Source: Pseudomonas ekonensis (lineage in GTDB: Bacteria; Pseudomonadota; Gammaproteobacteria; Pseudomonadales; Pseudomonadaceae). Taken from it: DNA of 64,000 nt. Below are positions 8,991 through 18,167 of the stretch, one piece after another. Numbering within the stretch: the first letter of the stretch is position 1; the number at the start of each line of letters is the position of its first letter. The position numbers and the translations under genes were made by a program. The DNA lies in NCBI RefSeq assembly GCF_019145435.1, contig NZ_JAHSTS010000002.1, forward strand, positions 682,001-746,000, read 5' to 3'. The notes under the pieces were generated by a model, which was given only the letters and a program-made list of their open reading frames with translations, was not told the DNA's origin and did not search any database.

Positions 8991-9380
8991 GGCAGCTCCC
9001 GTTCGGCCTTGGCGTGCAGGCCGGCTTTTTTATTGTCGGGCAATCCTGTGCGGCGACCGGCGCTGTGGCAGCCAGGGCCGAGACCGAAAATACGTCAGCG
9101 CTTCTCGGGCTGTACACGCGGTTTTTGCAATGTTTTGTATCCGCCGTCCGCCCCGCCCGGGACGCGGTCACGGTGGCGGCGTAAACGTTCCTTCCCATCG
9201 GTCGCGATCCCGCAAAATGCAGGATGCACGATGGCCATTCATGCAGATTGCACGACAACCCAATCACAGCGAGTTTATAAGTTACTGATTTATAAAGAAT
9301 TTTAAAAACAGGAATGCTGGCACAATCGCTGCAACCCTCTGTGCATGCTTGCCATTCATGTGCATACGGAGCTGAACGAC
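8991..9380. other. 390-base divergent intergenic region
   Basis: The region separates the minus-strand acyl-CoA synthetase from the plus-strand DUF3509 gene and has no protein gene. It turns AT-rich at about 9275-9310, immediately before a sigma54-like promoter at 9318-9333. The rest shows no repeat or hairpin that I can support. Confidence 0.6.
9318..9333 (+). promoter_or_regulatory. Sigma54-type -24/-12 promoter candidate for the DUF3509 gene
   Basis: TGGCAC-N5-CTGCA matches the RpoN consensus TGGCAC-N5-TTGCA with one change. The essential GG (9319-9320) and GC (9331-9332) are separated by the required ten bases. It lies 48 bases before the ATG of the DUF3509 gene and next to an AT-rich tract. 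Confidence 0.45.
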
Positions 9381-9659
9381 ATGAGCCTGATCCAAGAAAA
9401 ATTCTCCTCCCTGTTCTCCCAGTACAGCGTCACCACCCAGGCACGCCCCGACGGCGGCATCCTGCTGACGCTGCGCGATAGTGAAGGCAAGGTGTTCAAG
9501 CGGGCGCTCACGTATCAGCAACTGCACAACGGCGACCAACTGTCGTGGGCGATCAGCGCGATCCGCCGCGACCTGGCCGAACAGGCCAGCGAACTGCCGC
9601 AGATCTCCATGCTGCAGAGCCAGCAGCGCTTTGCCCTGCCGACGTATCACTCGCTGTAA
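9381..9659 (+). CDS. DUF3509 domain protein (92 aa)
   Basis: This 92-residue protein starts MSLIQEKFSSLFSQYSV and contains LTLRDSEGKVFKRALTYQQL in the middle, the pattern of the Pseudomonas-restricted DUF3509 family. No function is known. It has no signal peptide or membrane segment. The ATG at 9381 is chosen because family members start MSLIQ or similar and GGAG lies upstream; the frame could begin 12 codons earlier. It is monocistronic: a perfect bidirectional terminator follows ten bases after its stop. A sigma54-like promoter upstream suggests nitrogen- or stress-linked control, which is inference. Confidence 0.85.
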   Translation: MSLIQEKFSSLFSQYSVTTQARPDGGILLTLRDSEGKVFKRALTYQQLHNGDQLSWAISAIRRDLAEQASELPQISMLQSQQRFALPTYHSL

Positions 9660-9668
9660 CCCGACCGC

Positions 9669-9715
9669 AAAAGCAAACAGGCCGTGAAGGTTCGCTTCAC
9701 GGCCTGTTTGCTTTT
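9669..9715. terminator. Bidirectional intrinsic terminator
   Basis: A perfect 21-base inverted repeat (AAAAGCAAACAGGCCGTGAAG and its complement) with a five-base loop ends in TTTT on both strands. It separates the converging DUF3509 and mtnC genes. Confidence 0.92.
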
Positions 9716-9729
9716 ATGCGGACTGAAGG

Positions 9730-10413
9730 TCAGAACGCTTCCGGTTCGATGCCGGTGAAGCTGTCGACGGTGACGTGCCCTTCCAGTTCGCCGCCGTCGC
9801 GGGCCAGGCCGCAGGTCTTGAGGCCGGCGGCCTGGGCGGCATCGAGTTCCTGGACAATGTCCGACAGGAACAGGATCTGCTCCGGCCGGGCGCCGATGGC
9901 CTGCTGAATGTTGCGGTAGGACTGTTCTTCACGCTTGGGCCCCGACGTGGTGTCGAAGTAGCCGTCGAACAGCGGCGTCAGGTCCCCCGCCTCCGAGCAG
10001 CCGAAGATCAGTTTCTGCGCCTGGATCGAGCCCGAGGAATAAACGAACAGTTGATGGCCCGCCTGATGCCAGCGCTTGAGCGCCTCGACGGCATCCGGAT
10101 AGACATGGCCCTTCAGTTGCCCGGCCTGATAGCCCTGTTCCCAGACCATGCCCTGCAACGCCTTGAGCGGCGTAGCCTTGCGGTCCTCGGCGATCCAGCC
10201 CAGCAAGATCGCGATGACGCGCTCGACATCGGCCTGCGGCTCGCCGCTGTCTCGGCGCACGGCGTCGAGCTGTTCGGCGACGTCCGTCCGTGCGGCGTTC
10301 TGCCGGACGAAATCCGGCAAGTGTTCGGCGGCATACGGGAACAGCACATCGAACACGAAGCTCACCGCACTGGTGGTGCCTTCGATGTCGGTGAGGATGA
10401 CCTTGATCGACAT
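9730..10413 (-). CDS. mtnC: Acireductone synthase (enolase-phosphatase E1)
   Basis: This 227-residue HAD-superfamily enzyme acts in methionine salvage: it enolises and then dephosphorylates 2,3-diketo-5-methylthiopentyl-1-phosphate to acireductone. The HAD motif I is LTDIEGTTS with Asp9 and Glu11, followed by [10 protein letters not shown]. Motif II is YSSGS in the middle, and the motif III/IV region is [17 protein letters not shown]. The length is normal for the family. It is the last gene of a minus-strand set, four bases after mtnD, and is followed by a bidirectional terminator. Confidence 0.96.
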   Translation of the reverse strand: MSIKVILTDIEGTTSAVSFVFDVLFPYAAEHLPDFVRQNAARTDVAEQLDAVRRDSGEPQADVERVIAILLGWIAEDRKATPLKALQGMVWEQGYQAGQLKGHVYPDAVEALKRWHQAGHQLFVYSSGSIQAQKLIFGCSEAGDLTPLFDGYFDTTSGPKREEQSYRNIQQAIGARPEQILFLSDIVQELDAAQAAGLKTCGLARDGGELEGHVTVDSFTGIEPEAF

Positions 10414-10417
10414 CGGC

Positions 10418-10963
10418 TCAGTCCTCCAGGCGCGGGAAGCGGCCGGCGATGTCTTCGCCGGTGAAGTTGGCGACCCAGCCTTCGGGGTTGTTGAACAGGC
10501 GGATCGCGACGAAATGCGGGTGCTCGCCCATGTCGAACCAGTGTTTGGTGCCGGCGGGCACCGAAATCAGGTCGTTCTTTTCGCACAGCACCGCGTACAC
10601 GTAGTCATCGATGTGCAGGGTAAACAAACCTCGGCCGGCGACGAAGAAGCGCACTTCGTCTTCACCGTGGCGGTGCTCGTCGAGAAACCTGGCGCGCAGC
10701 TCGGCCTTCTGCGGGTGGTCGCTGTTGAGGCTGACCACATCGACAGTGATGTAGCCGCGCTCGGTCATCAGTTTGTCGATCTGCTCGCGGTAGGCGCCGA
10801 TGACCTCGTCCTGGCTGGCGCCGGGCTCGATCTTCGTGGCGGCCTGCCAGCGGTCGAAGCGCACGCCCTGCTCGGCCAGGGTCGCGGCGATGTCTTCGAA
10901 GTGGGTCAGCACCTTGTTCGGGATCTCAGGGCTGGATACGTGGTAGACGGACAGGCTGCTCAT
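10418..10963 (-). CDS. mtnD: Acireductone dioxygenase
   Basis: This 181-residue cupin enzyme oxidises acireductone to the ketoacid precursor of methionine plus formate (iron form), or in an off-pathway reaction to methylthiopropionate, CO and formate (nickel form). The metal ligands are visible: His97, His99 and Glu103 in EHRHGEDE, and His141 in PAGTKHWFD. The start at 10963 has GAGGAA upstream; the open frame extends 15 more codons without a ribosome binding site. It lies four bases upstream of mtnC, and a 94-base gap separates it from mtnB. Confidence 0.96.
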   Translation of the reverse strand: MSSLSVYHVSSPEIPNKVLTHFEDIAATLAEQGVRFDRWQAATKIEPGASQDEVIGAYREQIDKLMTERGYITVDVVSLNSDHPQKAELRARFLDEHRHGEDEVRFFVAGRGLFTLHIDDYVYAVLCEKNDLISVPAGTKHWFDMGEHPHFVAIRLFNNPEGWVANFTGEDIAGRFPRLED

Positions 10964-11057
10964 GGGGCGATTCCTCGGTTTCGGCCGCGCCGTCCGGTTT
11001 GTGGACACCGGTGGGCGCAGCGCTGCATCAGGCGGTCGGCGACGTCGGCGTCTGCCG

Positions 11058-11678
11058 TTAACGGTTCAATACGCTGCGGGTCTTGAGCTCGCATTCAAAC
11101 AGGAATTCGAAGGCCTCGATCTGGCGCAGCGCGTCGCTCATCTGCGCGCCCCAGGTGTAGAGGCCGTGGCCGCGGATCAGATACCCGACGCAGTCGGGGT
11201 GGGCGTCCAGCCAAGGCTGCACCTTGGCGGCCAGGCGCGCAATGTCCTGGTCGTTGTCGAAGATCGGCACCCGCACCCGGGACTCATGGGTCGAAACGCC
11301 GCTGAAGGCCTTCTGCAGTTCGTAGTCTTCGAAATCGATGAAGTCGCCGGGCGTCAGGCGCGACAACACCGTGGCGTTGACCGAATGGGTGTGCAGCACC
11401 GCGCCGATTTGCGGGCGCCAGGCGTAGAGCTGAGTGTGCAGCAAGGTTTCGGCGGACGGTTTCTTGCCCGGCTCCAGGCTGTTGCCGGCAAGGTCGGTGG
11501 CGAGCACGTCGTCCGGGCCCAGTTGGCCCTTGTGCTTGCCGGACACGGTCAGCAGCGCCTCGGTCGGCGACAGGCGCGCCGAGTAGTTGCTGCTGGTGGC
11601 CGGCGACCAGCCGCGGCCATAAAGGAAGCGCCCGGCGTCGATGATCTGCTGGGCGAGCTGTTCACGGGTAAGGCTCAT
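11058..11678 (-). CDS. mtnB: Methylthioribulose-1-phosphate dehydratase
   Basis: This 206-residue class II aldolase/adducin-fold enzyme dehydrates methylthioribulose-1-phosphate to 2,3-diketo-5-methylthiopentyl-1-phosphate. Zinc ligands His96 and His98 lie in VLHTHSVNAT, with a further His in IRGHGLYTWG, and SSNYSARL near the N-terminus is typical. The start overlaps the stop of the MFS transporter gene by four bases. mtnA, the isomerase, is not in this window, so the pathway is completed elsewhere in the genome. Confidence 0.95.
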   Translation of the reverse strand: MSLTREQLAQQIIDAGRFLYGRGWSPATSSNYSARLSPTEALLTVSGKHKGQLGPDDVLATDLAGNSLEPGKKPSAETLLHTQLYAWRPQIGAVLHTHSVNATVLSRLTPGDFIDFEDYELQKAFSGVSTHESRVRVPIFDNDQDIARLAAKVQPWLDAHPDCVGYLIRGHGLYTWGAQMSDALRQIEAFEFLFECELKTRSVLNR

Positions 11679-12820
11679 GGCCTGTCCTCTTGCATTCGAG
11701 TGGCAATGATAACGGCAGCGGCGAAGGCTGCGAGGCTTGCGATACTAAAGGTCAATGTCGCGCCGAGGGCGTTCCAGCTGTACCCGGCATACAGCGCGCC
11801 GAGCGCACCGCCGGTGCCGGCCAGCGCAGCGTACAGCGCCTGGCCCTGGCCTTGCTGGCGGGCGCCGAAGCTACGTTGCACGAACTGGATGGCAGCGGCG
11901 TGAAAGCTGCCGAACGTGGCGGCGTGCAGCACCTGGGCGAACAGCAGCGCCCCGAGGAATTCGGCGAACGACCCCAGGAGCAGCCAGCGCAGCGCCGCCA
12001 GCAGGAAACTGGCCATCAGCACCCGGCGCAGGGAAAAACGCGCCAGGATCCGGCTCATGGCCATGAACATCAGCACTTCGGCGACCACGCCCAGCGCCCA
12101 CAGCATGCCGATCACGCCGCGGCTGTAGCCCAGGCGTTCGAGGTGCAGGGTGAGGAACGTGTAGTACGGCCCGTGGCTCATCTGCATCAGCGCCACGCAC
12201 GCGTAGAACGCGAGCACGCCGGGGCGGCGCAATTGCTTGAGGAAGCCCTCCCCCGTCGGCCGGTCGCCCTGGGCGGGCTGCGCGTTCGGCACCCACAGGC
12301 TGCTGAGGACGATGCCCGCCATGATCAGCACCAGCGCCGCCGGGTAGATGTCCAGGCTCAGCCATTCGAACAGCCGGCCCAGTGCGACCACGGTGATGAT
12401 GAAGCCGATGGAGCCCCACAGGCGGATCTGGCTGTAGCGGGAGGTCTGGCCTTGCAGGTGCGCCAGGGTGATGACCTCGAACTGCGGCAGCACCGCGTGC
12501 CAGAAGAACGCGTGCAGCGCCATGACCATCGCCAGCCAGGCGTAGCTCTTGCTGACGAAGATCAGCGAGAACGTCAGCAGCGTGCACACCGCACCGAAGC
12601 GCACGATGGCCAGGCGCCTGCCGGTGTGGTCGCCCAGCCAGCCCCAGAGGTTCGGCGCCACGCAGCGCATCAGCATCGGGATCGCCACCAGCTCGCCGAT
12701 GCGCGCGGCGCTGAACCCCAGATGATCGAAGTACAGCGCCAGGAACGGCGCGGTCGAGCCGAGCAAGGCGAAATAGAACAGGTAGAAACTGGACAGCCGC
12801 CAGTACGGGAGCGCCGCCAT
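11675..12820 (-). CDS. MFS transporter, PucC/HcaT-like
   Basis: This 381-residue protein has about 12 predicted membrane helices and belongs to the MFS_1-like group related to HcaT (3-phenylpropionate) and LacY-type carriers. It begins MAALPYWRLSSFYLFYFALLG; the loop 2-3 motif is NLWGWLGDHTGRR at about 57-69, matching the GxLaDrfGRR signature. Its substrate is not known. Translational overlap with mtnB suggests a role in methionine salvage, for example methylthioribose or a related thio-compound, but this is inferred. aroC ends 33 bases upstream on the same strand. Confidence 0.88.
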   Translation of the reverse strand: MAALPYWRLSSFYLFYFALLGSTAPFLALYFDHLGFSAARIGELVAIPMLMRCVAPNLWGWLGDHTGRRLAIVRFGAVCTLLTFSLIFVSKSYAWLAMVMALHAFFWHAVLPQFEVITLAHLQGQTSRYSQIRLWGSIGFIITVVALGRLFEWLSLDIYPAALVLIMAGIVLSSLWVPNAQPAQGDRPTGEGFLKQLRRPGVLAFYACVALMQMSHGPYYTFLTLHLERLGYSRGVIGMLWALGVVAEVLMFMAMSRILARFSLRRVLMASFLLAALRWLLLGSFAEFLGALLFAQVLHAATFGSFHAAAIQFVQRSFGARQQGQGQALYAALAGTGGALGALYAGYSWNALGATLTFSIASLAAFAAAVIIATRMQEDRP

Positions 12821-12853
12821 GCCGTCAGGCCACGGCGGCTGTCAGGCGGCCCA

Positions 12854-13945
12854 TCAGAGCTGGCCCAGCACCGGGGTGCTCACCTTCACGTCGGCATTCT
12901 GCCCGCGGTGGCGCAACAGGTGATCCATCAGCACGATGGCCATCATCGCCTCGGCGATCGGCGTGGCGCGGATGCCGACGCACGGGTCGTGACGGCCCTT
13001 GGTGATCACGTCCACCGGGTTGCCGTGGATGTCGATGGAGCGGCCCGGCGTGGTGATGCTGGACGTCGGCTTGAGCGCCAGGTGCGCCACGATCGGCTGG
13101 CCGGAGGAAATGCCGCCCAGGATGCCGCCGGCGTTGTTGCTCAGGAAGCCTTCCGGGGTCAGCTCGTCGCGGTGCTCGGTGCCGCGCTGGGCCACGCAGG
13201 CGAACCCGGCGCCGATCTCCACGCCCTTCACCGCGTTGATGCTCATCAGCGCGTGGGCCAGTTCGGCGTCGAGGCGGTCGAAGATCGGCTCGCCCAGGCC
13301 CGGCATCACGCCTTCGGCCACGACGGTGATCCTGGCGCCGACCGAATCCTGGTCGCGGCGCAGCTGGTCCATGTAGGCCTCCAGCTCCGGCACCTTGTCC
13401 GGATCCGGACTGAAGAAGGCGTTCTGCTCCACCGAGTCCCAGGTCTTGAACGGGATTTCGATCGGGCCGAGCTGGCTCATGTAGCCGCGCACGACGATGC
13501 CCTGGCTGGCCAGGTACTTCTTGGCGATGGCGCCAGCGGCCACGCGCATCGCGGTTTCCCGCGCCGAGCTGCGGCCGCCGCCGCGGTAGTCGCGCTCGCC
13601 GTACTTGTGGTGGTAGGTGTAGTCGGCGTGGGCCGGGCGGAACAGGTCCTTGATCGCCGAGTAGTCCTTGGACTTCTGGTCGGTGTTGCGGATCAGCAGG
13701 CCGATGGCGCAACCGGTGGTGCGGCCCTCGAACACGCCGGACAGGATCTCGACTTCGTCGGCCTCCTGGCGCTGGGTGGTGTGGCGGCTGGTGCCCGGCT
13801 TGCGCCGGTCGAGGTCGCGCTGCAGGTCGTCCAGGGAGATTTCCAGGCCCGGCGGGCAGCCGTCGACAATGGCGACCAACGCCGGTCCATGGCTCTCGCC
13901 TGCGGTGGTGACAGTGAACAGCTTGCCGTAGGTATTGCCGGACAT
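12854..13945 (-). CDS. aroC: Chorismate synthase
   Basis: This 363-residue protein is a full-length chorismate synthase, which removes phosphate from 5-enolpyruvylshikimate-3-phosphate using reduced FMN in the last shared step of aromatic amino acid synthesis. Signatures are [18 protein letters not shown] at 16-33, [20 protein letters not shown] near 126-145, and the C-terminal [18 protein letters not shown]. The next gene downstream is the MFS transporter 33 bases away. Upstream is a divergent alpha/beta hydrolase gene. Confidence 0.97.
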   Translation of the reverse strand: MSGNTYGKLFTVTTAGESHGPALVAIVDGCPPGLEISLDDLQRDLDRRKPGTSRHTTQRQEADEVEILSGVFEGRTTGCAIGLLIRNTDQKSKDYSAIKDLFRPAHADYTYHHKYGERDYRGGGRSSARETAMRVAAGAIAKKYLASQGIVVRGYMSQLGPIEIPFKTWDSVEQNAFFSPDPDKVPELEAYMDQLRRDQDSVGARITVVAEGVMPGLGEPIFDRLDAELAHALMSINAVKGVEIGAGFACVAQRGTEHRDELTPEGFLSNNAGGILGGISSGQPIVAHLALKPTSSITTPGRSIDIHGNPVDVITKGRHDPCVGIRATPIAEAMMAIVLMDHLLRHRGQNADVKVSTPVLGQL

Positions 13946-14075
13946 GCAGGACGCTCCGTGAAATCGAACCCAAATTCGTGATGCGCGCCAGTATACGCAG
14001 GCTAACCGACTAGTTCATCCTCGAACCTTACGGGAGATGCCGAGTCCAACCGGCACCTTTGCAAATGATGGCGTG

Positions 14076-15029
14076 ATGATGCTGCGAGTTTTGATCTTGA
14101 GCCTGACCCTGCTGACCGGCTTTGCCCAGGCGACCGTCCTGCAACGCCCGGTCACTTTGACCACCGACGGCGGCGAACTTTTCGGCTCGCTGTTGCTGCC
14201 AAAGTCCGACAAGCCTGTGCCTGTCGTCCTGATCCTTTCTGGCTCGGGGCCTACGGACCGTGACGGAAACAACCCCGACGGCGGGCGCAACGACAGCCTC
14301 AAGCGGCTGGCCTGGGTGCTGGCCAAGCACAATGTCGCCAGCGTCCGGTTCGACAAGCGCGGCGTGGCCGCGAGCCTGGCGGCCACGCCGGACGAGCGCA
14401 ACCTGACCGTGGAGGCCTACGTGGCGGACGCGGTAGCCTGGGGCCGCCAGCTCAAGGCCGACCCGCGCTTCGGCCCGCTGATCCTGCTCGGCCACAGCGA
14501 AGGCGCGCTGATCGCCAGCCTCGCCGCGCCGAAGGTCGATGCGGCGGCGGTGATTTCCCTGTCCGGCAGCGCCCGCCCCATCGATCAGGTGCTGCGCCAG
14601 CAACTGGCCCGCAGCCTGCCGCCGGCCTTGATGCTGCGCAGCAACGAACTGCTCGACAGTCTCAAGGCCGGACAAACCGACGACCGCGTGCCGGCGCCGC
14701 TGCAAGTGATTTTCCGACCGAGCGTGCAGCCGTACCTGATTTCCCTGTTCCGCCAGGATCCGGCGGCGGCCTTCGCGGCGCTGAAGATGCCGGCGCTGAT
14801 CGTCCAGGGCAGCCACGACATCCAGGTGCAGGTCGATGACGCCCGCCTGCTCAAGGCCGCCAAACCGGATGCGCGACTGGCGCTGATCGAAGGCATGAAC
14901 CATGTGCTGCGCATCGTTCCCAACGACGTGAAGCGGCAACTGGCCTCCTACAAGGACCCGAATCTGCCGCTGGCGGCCGAGCTCGGCGCGCGGCTCCTGG
15001 AGTTCATTGACGGACTTCGCACCCGATAA
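14076..15029 (+). CDS. Secreted alpha/beta hydrolase
   Basis: This roughly 317-residue protein begins MMLRVLILSLTLLTGFAQA, a clear signal peptide, so it is probably periplasmic. The alpha/beta hydrolase fold is shown by VVLILSGSGPTDRDGNN (oxyanion region), FDKRG, the nucleophile elbow LLGHSEGALIAS, an Asp in IVQGSHDIQV and the catalytic His in EGMNHVLRIV. The start is uncertain: the frame opens 13 codons earlier at 14037, and a GTG directly precedes the chosen ATG. None has a strong ribosome binding site, so the signal peptide decided. The natural ester or peptide substrate is unknown. It is transcribed away from aroC. Confidence 0.85.
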   Translation: MMLRVLILSLTLLTGFAQATVLQRPVTLTTDGGELFGSLLLPKSDKPVPVVLILSGSGPTDRDGNNPDGGRNDSLKRLAWVLAKHNVASVRFDKRGVAASLAATPDERNLTVEAYVADAVAWGRQLKADPRFGPLILLGHSEGALIASLAAPKVDAAAVISLSGSARPIDQVLRQQLARSLPPALMLRSNELLDSLKAGQTDDRVPAPLQVIFRPSVQPYLISLFRQDPAAAFAALKMPALIVQGSHDIQVQVDDARLLKAAKPDARLALIEGMNHVLRIVPNDVKRQLASYKDPNLPLAAELGARLLEFIDGLRTR

Positions 15030-15128
15030 GCGCCGTTTGCCCTCCAGTCCTCGCAAATGCGGCCGATAAGCCTTTGTCGCCCGCGTATCGGCTGGCGGCA
15101 AGCAGGGCTTGGACAGGATCTCGCCGTT

Positions 15129-15920
15129 ATGACTGATACCCAGACTTCACCCGACACCACCGCTGAAAAAGACGCACCGCCAGCGGTCGAGCTGCCGTGG
15201 GCGGATGTCCACGTCGAGCACCACAAGATGCTCCGCCTGGCCCCCCAGCAGACCGACCGGAACACCGGCGCAAGGCCGCTGCGCTTTGTCGAGTTCGGTT
15301 ACGCCGAACGCCACGGCAAGGACAAGAGCCTAATGCGCATGGCCATCAAGCTGCCCGGCCAGCGCGTGCGCAAGGAACAGAACCACCTGGACGTGTGGGT
15401 CGACCACACGGCCAAACGCGTGCATTTCGGCCCGGACACCGGCCTGCAGATCGAGCCGGTGAACCGCGGCATCGGCCGCTTCATGGCCGCCCAGGGCATT
15501 ACGTGGGCGAAAAAGCGCTGGCCCGGCTACACCGTCGACGGCACCGACCTGAACAACAAGGACGCGCTGAACGAAGACACCCGCCTGCGCCGCGACCATT
15601 TCCTGCGCGGACACGGCTTTGAAGTGGCCTATGCCGACGCCCAGCACCTGAAGGGCAGCGTCAAGGACGTTGAGGTCGGCGACTTGCGCGGCGACTGGAA
15701 CACGGAAAAGCTGCAGATCGTCGAGATTCTGGAGGCCGCGCAGATGCTGCAGCAGGCCGAGCAGAACCTGGCCGAGCAGGAAGTCAAACTGAAGAAACAG
15801 GAAGAAAAGGTCAGCAAGTTCAAGCGCGAAGACGCCGGGCTGCGCTTCACCATTACCTGCCTGGTAGCGTTTGCGGTGTTCCAGGCCGGCCTGCTGATCT
15901 GGATCGCCACCCACCGCTGA
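15129..15920 (+). CDS. Conserved hypothetical protein with coiled coil and C-terminal anchor
   Basis: This 263-residue protein has no domain that I can name. Residues 1-25 are polar and low in complexity; 26-195 form a basic and acidic globular part with WVDHTAKRVHFGP and GIGRFMAAQGI. A strongly charged coiled coil (about 196-238, rich in Glu, Gln and Lys) precedes a single membrane helix near the C-terminus (TITCLVAFAVFQAGLLIWIA). This is a tail-anchored arrangement with the bulk in the cytoplasm. The ATG at 15129 has AGGA about 14 bases upstream. It follows the hydrolase gene by 99 bases and converges on prmB. Confidence 0.82.
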   Translation: MTDTQTSPDTTAEKDAPPAVELPWADVHVEHHKMLRLAPQQTDRNTGARPLRFVEFGYAERHGKDKSLMRMAIKLPGQRVRKEQNHLDVWVDHTAKRVHFGPDTGLQIEPVNRGIGRFMAAQGITWAKKRWPGYTVDGTDLNNKDALNEDTRLRRDHFLRGHGFEVAYADAQHLKGSVKDVEVGDLRGDWNTEKLQIVEILEAAQMLQQAEQNLAEQEVKLKKQEEKVSKFKREDAGLRFTITCLVAFAVFQAGLLIWIATHR

Positions 15921-15928
15921 CAGGTGTC

Positions 15929-15956
15929 GTGGCGAGGGCGCTCACGCCCCCGCCAC
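15929..15956. repeat. Hairpin of the GTGGCGAGGG repeat family
   Basis: GTGGCGAGGGCG and CGCCCCCGCCAC form a 12-base stem with one mismatch and a CTCA loop, in the gap between two converging genes. The same GTGGCGAGGG core occurs at 61265 and, inverted, at 41008. No T-run is present, so it is a repeat rather than a clear terminator. Confidence 0.55.
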
Positions 15957-15972
15957 ACGCTGCACCGTCAGG

Positions 15973-16881
15973 TCAGACGCGCGAAGCGAACAGTGCCTGA
16001 TGGGCGCGGCACTGTTCGGCGGTGAGCATGAACACGCCGTGCCCGCCGCGCTCGAACTCCAGCCAGGCGAAATCGACTTCCGGGTACAGCGCCTCGACGT
16101 GCACCTGGCTGTTGCCCACCTCGACAATCAGCAAACCTTTCTCGGTCAGATGGTCCGCCGCCTCGGCGAGCATCCGCCGCACCAGGTTCAGGCCATCGTC
16201 ACCGCAGGCCAGGCCCAGTTCCGGTTCGTGCTGGTACTCGTCCGGCATGTCGGCGAAATCTTCCGCATCGACGTAGGGCGGGTTCGACACGATCAGGTCG
16301 AAGCGTTGCCCCGGCAGACCGTCGAAGCCGTCGCCCTGCACCGTGTACACGCGCTCCTCGACGCCATGGCGCTCGATGTTCTGGTTCGCCACCTCCAACG
16401 CCTCGAACGACAGGTCCGCCAGCACCACCTCGGCGTCCTGGAACTCGTAGGCGCAGGCGATGCCGATGCAGCCGGAACCGGTGCACAGGTCGAGGATCCG
16501 CGCAGGCGCACTGCCGATCCACGGGGCGAAGCGGTTTTCGATCAGCTCGCCGATCGGCGAACGCGGGATCAGCACGCGGGGATCGACTATGAACGACATT
16601 CCGCAGAACCAGGCCTCGCCCAGCAGGTAAGCGGTCGGGATGCGCTCGACGATGCGGCGCTTGAGCAGGTGCTGAAGATGGACCAGCTCATCGTCCTCCA
16701 GCGCGCAGTCGAGGTAGCTGTCGGCGATTTCCCACGGCAGGTGCAGCGCGCCCAACACCAGTTGCCGGGCTTCGTCCCAGGCATTGTCGGTGCCATGGCC
16801 GAAAAACAGATCCTCCCCATGGAAGCGGCTGACGGCCCAACGGATATGGTCACGCAGGGTACGAAGTCGGGAAGTGATCAC
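15973..16881 (-). CDS. prmB: Ribosomal protein L3 glutamine methyltransferase
   Basis: This 302-residue protein methylates a glutamine of ribosomal protein L3 from S-adenosylmethionine. The helical N-terminal substrate domain (about 1-90) precedes the methyltransferase fold with [10 protein letters not shown] at 131-140 and the glutamine-binding NPPY at 200-203. [15 protein letters not shown] at 101-115 distinguishes PrmB from the release-factor enzyme PrmC. The length is normal. Its promoter must lie in the 239-base divergent gap shared with the isochorismatase-fold gene. Confidence 0.93.
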   Translation of the reverse strand: MITSRLRTLRDHIRWAVSRFHGEDLFFGHGTDNAWDEARQLVLGALHLPWEIADSYLDCALEDDELVHLQHLLKRRIVERIPTAYLLGEAWFCGMSFIVDPRVLIPRSPIGELIENRFAPWIGSAPARILDLCTGSGCIGIACAYEFQDAEVVLADLSFEALEVANQNIERHGVEERVYTVQGDGFDGLPGQRFDLIVSNPPYVDAEDFADMPDEYQHEPELGLACGDDGLNLVRRMLAEAADHLTEKGLLIVEVGNSQVHVEALYPEVDFAWLEFERGGHGVFMLTAEQCRAHQALFASRV

Positions 16882-17120
16882 GGGGCAGAACTCCAGAAAA
16901 AACGACTGGCGATTCTATCAGCCAAAACGCATCGCGACGATGCGGGAAGAAGACTGGCTCATCGGTAGGACGATTCTGTTTTTCACGCCGGCTATTGAAC
17001 AGAACGTGTCACTTGACAAGGCTGCAGCCCAGTAACGACGGTGCCTACGATGGTAGCGATTCACAGAACCGCTCAGCCAGAGGAGAATGTCGCAAAAGCC
17101 CCCTCCCAAGGAGCCCCAGA

Positions 17121-17711
17121 ATGTCCGTTCCAAAAACGATGTTTCAACTCAGCGGCCGCGGTTACGCAGCGGCCACGTTGAGCCATGCCACCGTGGTCAT
17201 CATCGATGCCCAGAAGGAATACCTCAGCGGCCCGCTGGCCCTGAGCGGCATGGACGCGGCTGTCGCGAACATCAAGCAACTGGTCGCCGCCGCCCGTGCG
17301 GCCGGCCGCCCGATCGTGCACGTGCGCCACCTGGGCACCGTCGGCGGCCTGTTCGACCCGCAGGGCGAGCGCGGCGAGTTCATCCCCGGCCTGGAACCCC
17401 AGGGCGATGAGACCATCATCGGCAAACTGCTGCCGAGCGCCTTCCACGGCACCGAACTCTACGACCGCCTGCAGACCCTCGGTTCGCTGGACCTGATCGT
17501 CTGCGGCTTCATGAGCCACTCCAGCGTCAGCACCACCGTGCGCGCGGCGAAGAACCTGGGTTTCCGCTGCACCCTGGTCGAAGACGCCTGCGCCACCCGC
17601 GACCTGCCGTTCAAGGGCCGCGTGCTCAGCGCCGAACAGGTGCAGGAAGCGGAAATGGCGATCATGGCCGACAACTTCGCCACCCTCGCGCTGACCCAGG
17701 ACCTGATCTGA
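17121..17711 (+). CDS. Isochorismatase-fold hydrolase lacking the usual cysteine
   Basis: This 196-residue protein has the isochorismatase/cysteine hydrolase fold. Asp29 (VIIDAQKEY) and Lys102 (IIGKLLPSAF) of the catalytic triad are present. At the nucleophile position, where the family usually has THxCV, it reads SHSSV (132-136), so Ser135 replaces Cys. It may therefore act like isochorismatases that need no thiol, or be non-catalytic. The start at 17121 is fixed by AAGGAG ten bases before the ATG; the frame extends 42 codons further upstream without support. It is transcribed divergently from prmB. Substrate unknown. Confidence 0.85.
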   Translation: MSVPKTMFQLSGRGYAAATLSHATVVIIDAQKEYLSGPLALSGMDAAVANIKQLVAAARAAGRPIVHVRHLGTVGGLFDPQGERGEFIPGLEPQGDETIIGKLLPSAFHGTELYDRLQTLGSLDLIVCGFMSHSSVSTTVRAAKNLGFRCTLVEDACATRDLPFKGRVLSAEQVQEAEMAIMADNFATLALTQDLI

Positions 17712-17842
17712 AACCCCCTTCGGTGAGCGGCCCGCCGCGCCGCTCATCCGCAAAAGCCTCGCATTCGCTTCAATTACCCTAGCCTCAGGAACAACCCGGT
17801 CAACTCCCGGTCGAAGGGCCGATACCATTGAGGAAGGTCGGA

Positions 17843-18163
17843 ATGAAGTTATCCGATGGATTTGACGCACGCCGCTTGCGGCCCAAGGGCCAACGCAACT
17901 GGCGTTTTCGGTTTGGCGCTGCGGTCGCCGCCATCCTGGCGATGTTCGGGGTGCTGCTGGCGATGGCCGGGGCCGCCAGCCTGCTGGGGCGCCCACCGGC
18001 CCTCGGCGACCTGAACGCCACGCCCGCCGCTTCGGCGATCGTCCTGGCGCTCGGTCTGCTGTTCCTGTACTTCGGCGTGGCCTTGTGGCGCCGCTGCCGG
18101 CGCCGCGCCCGGCAATCGCGGGAGCTGAACATGTCCCCGCACCTGATGAAAAAACACGACTGA
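17843..18163 (+). CDS. Small two-helix membrane protein (106 aa)
   Basis: I do not recognise the family. This 106-residue protein has a basic N-terminal segment (LRPKGQRNWRFRFG), two hydrophobic helices (about 28-49 and 64-85) and a very basic tail (RRCRRRARQSRE), so both ends are probably cytoplasmic. GAGGAA precedes the ATG at 17843, which supports real translation. It lies 131 bases after the isochorismatase-fold gene and is ended by an intrinsic terminator only five bases after its stop. Confidence 0.72.
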   Translation: MKLSDGFDARRLRPKGQRNWRFRFGAAVAAILAMFGVLLAMAGAASLLGRPPALGDLNATPAASAIVLALGLLFLYFGVALWRRCRRRARQSRELNMSPHLMKKHD

Positions 18164-18167
18164 CCAT

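Noticed and set aside
11690..13981. 763-residue open frame on the plus strand
   Set aside because: It is antisense to the MFS transporter and aroC genes, with low-complexity composition; both genes opposite are clear.
17724..17746. TGAGCGGC / GCCGCTCA inverted repeat after the isochorismatase-fold gene
   Set aside because: An eight-base stem exists, but no T-run follows and it matches no repeat family here, so termination cannot be supported.
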